Shown here piece by piece: positions 1 through 3,500 of a stretch of 6,313 bases of DNA. Numbering within the stretch: position 1 is the first letter of the stretch; every line of letters begins with the position of its first letter. Both the position numbers and the translations under genes were made by a program. Source of the stretch: Candidatus Wallbacteria bacterium (GTDB taxonomy: Bacteria > Muiribacteriota > JAQTZZ01); contig JAQTRI010000166.1 in NCBI GenBank assembly GCA_028711905.1, positions 1-6,313 of the forward strand. Reading direction: 5' to 3'. The notes under the pieces are model-generated. The model searched no databases. It was not told the DNA's origin and worked only from the letters and a program-made list of their open reading frames with translations.

Positions 1-48
1 CTTTCTCGATTGATATGCAAATATCGGTCAGAAAGGAGATTTTCTTTT
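1..48 (+). terminator. Terminator-like hairpin with GCAA tetraloop
   Basis: Bases 1-16 pair with 21-35 to give 15 base pairs (two of them G-U) with a single bulged C at 7 and a GCAA loop at 17-20. GNRA loops strongly stabilise RNA hairpins. After a four-base gap the strand runs TTTTCTTTT (40-48), so this could be the intrinsic terminator of a gene lying left of the window. The stem is AT-rich and the T tract is interrupted and displaced, so it is not a textbook terminator. The stem reaches the first base of the window and may be longer. It could instead be part of a structured leader RNA together with the hairpins that follow. Confidence 0.4.
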
Positions 49-69
49 ACTGAACATTCAGTTTTGTTT
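49..69. repeat. Small palindrome followed by T-rich run
   Basis: ACTGAACATTCAGT at 49-62 is a near-perfect palindrome that can form a 5-bp hairpin with a 4-base loop. It is followed by TTTTGTTT (62-69). It could be a weak second terminator element or a protein-binding palindrome. The sequence does not decide between these, and a short AT-rich palindrome can arise by chance. Confidence 0.25.
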
Positions 70-71
70 AG

Positions 72-106
72 GGTAGCCCGGCCCTTTTTTAGGGGGCCTG
101 GCTACC
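72..106. repeat. Strong GC-rich hairpin
   Basis: GGTAGCC (72-78) pairs with GGCTACC (100-106) and GGCCC (80-84) pairs with GGGCC (94-98). They are separated by one C/T mismatch (79/99), and two T-G wobbles (85/93, 86/92) can extend the stem towards a T-rich loop. This is the most stable fold in the upstream region. It lacks an adjacent T tract on either strand, so it is not a standard terminator. The 9-base word GGAGATTTT lies just after it (110-118) and also at the end of the first hairpin (35-43). Its function is unknown. Confidence 0.55.
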
Positions 107-132
107 TACGGAGATTTTACAGTAACTCAACC

Positions 133-252
133 ATGCTGTTGAAAACCATCCATCCGCTTCGTTGCATGAAAACTTCGTCACTCCATGTACGATGAGTACA
201 CTCCGTTCCTCAGCTTTCCTGCGCCTCGCATCTGGGTGGTTTTGAACAGCAT
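133..252. repeat. 20-bp inverted repeat enclosing an 80-base loop
   Basis: The arm at 133-152 (reading ATGCTGTTGAAAACCATCCA) is complementary to the arm at 233-252 at 18 of 20 positions, plus one G-U pair (149/236) and one G/G mismatch (141/244). Inside the loop lies a smaller hairpin, TGTAC/GTACA around a GATGA loop (186-200). Such a layout suits a structured non-coding RNA or the relic of a small non-autonomous mobile element. I see no clear target-site duplication outside the arms. The repeat itself is plain in the sequence; its role is not known. Confidence 0.5.
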
Positions 253-264
253 ATCTGGAAAGTT

Positions 265-296
265 AGTGCGTTCCCTGCAATGGTCACCCACGCACT
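265..296. repeat. 7-bp inverted repeat
   Basis: AGTGCGT (265-271) is exactly complementary to ACGCACT (290-296) across an 18-base loop. It sits just downstream of the longer inverted repeat and may belong to the same folded RNA. On its own it is short enough to be chance. Confidence 0.3.
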
Positions 297-321
297 GCCC
301 GGTGTCTGTGCTTGAAAAAAA

Positions 322-359
322 ATTGCCGTGTAATGGTGAAGTGGTCTTTTCATTGCCGT
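322..359. repeat. Direct repeat ATTGCCGT, copies 30 bases apart
   Basis: ATTGCCGT occurs at 322-329 and again at 352-359. The start-to-start distance of 30 bases is close to three helical turns, and both copies lie upstream of the candidate -10 box. This placement would suit an activator binding to one face of the DNA. That is inference from spacing only, and an eight-base repeat could be coincidental. Confidence 0.2.
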
Positions 360-364
360 CAAAA

Positions 365-392
365 TGCATAATTTCGTCAATTTCCTTATAAT
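365..392 (+). promoter_or_regulatory. Candidate sigma-70-type promoter for the giant gene
   Basis: TATAAT at 387-392 is a perfect -10 hexamer. The best -35 match at normal spacing is weak: TGCATA at 365-370, 16 bases upstream, with three of six consensus bases. Transcription would begin near 399, giving a leader of about 90 bases before the gene's ATG at 491. The poor -35 suggests either dependence on an activator or a chance -10 in AT-rich DNA. Confidence 0.4.
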
Positions 393-419
393 ATTTCAAG
401 CATAGACGATACTGCTCTT

Positions 420-494
420 ATGGATAACACAAGGAGCCGTGTTTCTGGCATATCTTGTATTTTAACATTTGGCAAACACCCGGAGGTTGAATGA
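420..494 (+). CDS. Possible 24-codon leader ORF overlapping the big gene
   Basis: ATG 420 opens a 24-codon frame that ends at TGA 492-494, so its stop overlaps the start of the giant gene in the four-base ATGA arrangement typical of translational coupling. It begins about 20 bases after the predicted transcription start. The product (MDNTRSRVSGI... ending HPEVE) matches nothing I recognise and has no signal peptide. Against it being translated: no clear Shine-Dalgarno sequence precedes ATG 420, and the big gene has a strong ribosome site of its own. If real, it is more likely a regulatory leader peptide than a functional protein. Confidence 0.2.
   Translation: MDNTRSRVSGISCILTFGKHPEVE
482..487 (+). 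promoter_or_regulatory. Shine-Dalgarno sequence of the giant gene
   Basis: GGAGGT at 482-487 is a near-ideal ribosome-binding sequence, with four bases between GGAGG and the ATG at 491. The spacing is slightly tight but within the working range. An in-frame TGA at 488-490 directly precedes the ATG, so the coding frame cannot extend upstream with an ATG, GTG or TTG start in this segment. Together these fix the start at 491 rather than at the later Met codons 509 or 518. Confidence 0.85.
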
Positions 495-559
495 CCAGGT
501 TTGTATTAATGTCAATAATGTGCCTGTTTTCAATTTGCCTTTACGCCGATTCGGTTGCA
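491..559 (+). other. Signal peptide (residues 1 to about 23)
   Basis: The N-terminus has one early positive charge (Arg 3) followed by a hydrophobic core at about residues 4-18 (FVLMSIMCLFSICLY). Cleavage may follow Ala 19 or, with a better small residue at -3, Ala 23 (S-V-A). Cys 11 and Cys 16 are not preceded by a proper lipobox (residue -1 is Met or Ile), so a lipoprotein is unlikely. This points to Sec-dependent export of the whole chain. Confidence 0.75.
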
Positions 560-3500
560 ACAGTAAACAACGCTGATCCGTCCGACAATGACGGGATCTA
601 CAAAGCCGGTCAGATCATCAAGATCACATACACTCCGACTGTTCAGTTTCAATGGAAAAATGGATCTTACGAAGTCTGGAATGCGCTGGCCAACGATAAA
701 ATCGGTGTCATGCGACCCATCCCCTCCGGCGGGGCACAGTATTTCATCAATGACACCGACCTGTGGGACACGACCGGGTGGAACGCAGGTGCCGTTTCTG
801 CACGCTTCACCTTCAGCACCGGGGAAATCATCGATTACTTCAGCACCCCGGCTTTTGGGGTCATCATCGACAATACAGCGCCTGTAGTCGGGTCGATCAA
901 TCCAACGAACGGCACCACCATCAGCGGATCGCAGCTCACCATTACCATCAATTTCACTGAAACCAATCTGATGGACAACAATATTCCTGTTACAGTCACT
1001 CTTGGCGGCAACCCTGTTAGTGTCACCTCTTACTCCGGCAATTCCTGGCAGGGCACGATCACACCGGCTGCAGGAGTCCAGACCCTGTCCATCAGCGGAG
1101 GCACTGACCGCGCCGGCAATGTCATGACTGCCAACAACAGCAATTCCTATACAGTGGACGCCACACCGCCGACTGTGACAGGCGTCACCACTGTGCCTGC
1201 GCAGCCCACAACATTCATCCTTGATCAGAGCGTAACCTTTACCATCACCTTTTCCGAGAACATGGACCAGGCCACAGCCCCGACAGTGACCTACTGCGGC
1301 GGAACGGTCAGCGGCAACTTCAGCAATGCCACCACCTGGAGCGGCACGCGCACCATTCCCTCCGGTTACTCGGGCAACCAGGCCCTTTCCATCTCAGGCG
1401 CCAAGGACGCCATTGGCAACACCATGGTGGCCGACTCCTCCAACACTTTTGCTGTGGATTCGGTCAAGCCCACGATCTCCGGCATAGTCACCACCCCTTC
1501 AGCACCAAAGGGTGCATCCAGCGGCAACCCTTTCACCCTGGGTTACATCACCTTTGAAATCACCTTCTCTGAAACCATGAATACCGGCGTTTCACCAACA
1601 ATCACACTGGGCGCGGCATCGGTCTCGCAGCTGAGCTATGTCGGCTCCACATGGACCGGCAGGGTGCAGGTGACAGCCGGCTGGGGCGGGCTGGCCCCAT
1701 ATATGCTCTCAGTCAGCGGGGCTAAGGACTCTGCCGGCAACCAGATGGACACCAATACCAGCTACAGTTACTGGATCAACGCATTGCAGGGTGACGCAGA
1801 CTTTTCCAGCATGGACACCAAAGACTCTGACGATGACAACGACAATGACGAAATGTATCACACCGGCCAACAGATCATTGTCCAACTCAATACCATCAAT
1901 GACACCATAGGCAAAGCCACCTGCGAAGTCTATAGAACAAATACAAGCTACACTACCGGCGAGCAGGCCATGTCGGTCCAGGGCACAGGCACCAGCAAAT
2001 ACTATTCTTACACCTGGAACACCTCGGGATTGACCCAGAACACGGACCAGAGCGACAAATACAAGGCTACGGTGTATTACGGCAACGGCAAAGAAAGCAG
2101 CATCACCCCCATCACCCTGGAATTCACCAAACCCAATGTCACAGGCATCACTGTGTTAGATGCAGGCATGGGGTCAGAGCCCTTCAGCGCTGAAACAGTG
2201 AACATATCCATCTCGTTTACCGACCCTGGCAGCACACCCAATGGAATCCATACGGACATGAACAAGAATAAGCCGCTGACTGTCTCCCTGTCCGGGGTCG
2301 GCAGTTTCACCGGCGCATGGGACGGCGCTCTGCAAAAATGGGACGGCAGCATTACCATCAACCCGAGCACCTATAGCGGCGTATCCACGCTCTCCATCTC
2401 AGGCGCTGAAGACCGGGCAGCCAATACCATCAATACCTGGACCGGCACCCTTAAGTCTACATGCGAGGTAGACACGCACGCACCGTCAGTGACAAGTGCC
2501 ACATCCAATCCTGCAGCCCCGATCGGAGCCGGTGCCACCACCTTCACAGTCACATTCACTGATTCAGGCGGCACAAACATGAACACAGGCATCCAGCCCA
2601 CAGTCACCTTTGGCGGCAATGCAGTGACAGGCAACTGGACCAGTGAAACAGCGTGGGTCGGCTCGATCACTGTTCCGTCAGGCTGGACCGGTTCCAAAAC
2701 CCTGTCTGTCAGCGGAGCCCGCGATCAGGTGGGCTATGTCATGAATCCGAACCCTTACACCAAGGATTTCACCTGTGATGCCGCCACCCCTGAAGTGACC
2801 TCCATCACAGTCAACCCGCCTGAGGTCGTTCCCATCGGTAATGCTACCTTTACAGTCGATTTCAGCAAAAACATGGACACAACCAAGGCCATGACCGCCA
2901 CATTCGGCACTCCGGGAAAAACCGTCAACCTGGCAAACCCGACCTGGGTCTCAGCCACCCAGTGGACAGGAACTGCCAATATCGCATCCACTGAAGTCTG
3001 GTATGTTGCGGGTGCCACCCAGAGCGTCACACTTTCCTTAAGCGGAGCCAAGGACCCCTCGAACAATACTATGGCTGCCACAAGCGAGGCTTTTGTGGTG
3101 GATGTCACCCGCCCGACCTTCACAGTAACAGCCACAGGCATACCTCCATATCTTATTGATGATAAGGTCACTTTCGAGATAACTTATTCAGAGGTCATGG
3201 ACACCTCTGAAGCCACATATGCAATAAAATTCGATGGAAAAGCCGTAACCGGGGGCTGGTCTGCCGGCGGTACGAGTTGGTCCGGCTGTGTCACCATCAC
3301 CACCTTGTTCACAGACGGCACATGCGAGCTGTCGATCGCCAATGCCAAGGATCTGGCAGGCAATGCCACTGCCTCCAATCCCGACACCAGTAAAAAATAC
3401 AAGGTGGATTCCTCAAGACCTACTGTCACTGATGTTTCGCCTGCGCCAACCGCATGGTTCAACACCCAGGAAACAATTGTTTTCTCCATCACTTTTTCCG

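Larger units (their letters stand above)
107..490. other. Intergenic leader region without a convincing protein gene
   Basis: Short open frames occur on both strands between about 178 and 399, but none has a plausible Shine-Dalgarno sequence or a recognisable product. What can be supported here are inverted repeats (133-252, 186-200, 265-296), an eight-base direct repeat, an A8 run at 315-322, a candidate promoter (-10 at 387-392) and a possible leader ORF (420-494). The region looks richer in A+T than the gene that follows, as expected for a regulatory or untranslated segment. Confidence 0.5.

Noticed and set aside
1..120. Cyclic di-GMP-I (GEMM) riboswitch
   Set aside because: The GCAAA word and the GGCTACC-like 3' arm were suggestive, but the required arrangement (a GAAA-capped P2 stem, the GACGCAAAGC core and the matching P3) is absent, and the region lies far from the giant gene's start.
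10..195. Plus-strand 61-codon ORF starting near base 10
   Set aside because: It reads through both strong hairpins and the first inverted-repeat arm, has no proper ribosome site and gives a basic, Phe/Arg-rich sequence with no recognisable features.
178..399. Minus-strand 73-codon ORF and overlapping plus-strand 68-codon ORF upstream of the giant gene
   Set aside because: The minus frame would start at TTG 399 with no Shine-Dalgarno sequence. The two overlap on opposite strands, span the inverted repeat and match no family I recognise. A decayed transposase fragment was considered, but no diagnostic motif is present.
491..541. Lipoprotein signal peptide using Cys 11 or Cys 16
   Set aside because: The residues before each Cys (S-I-M and F-S-I) do not form a lipobox, since a small residue at -1 is missing; an ordinary signal peptidase I site near residue 19-23 fits better.
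1823..1849. Dockerin or thrombospondin type 3 calcium-binding repeat
   Set aside because: The Asp-rich stretch lacks the DxDxDGxxD spacing and the second paired loop, so only a possible generic calcium-binding linker can be proposed.
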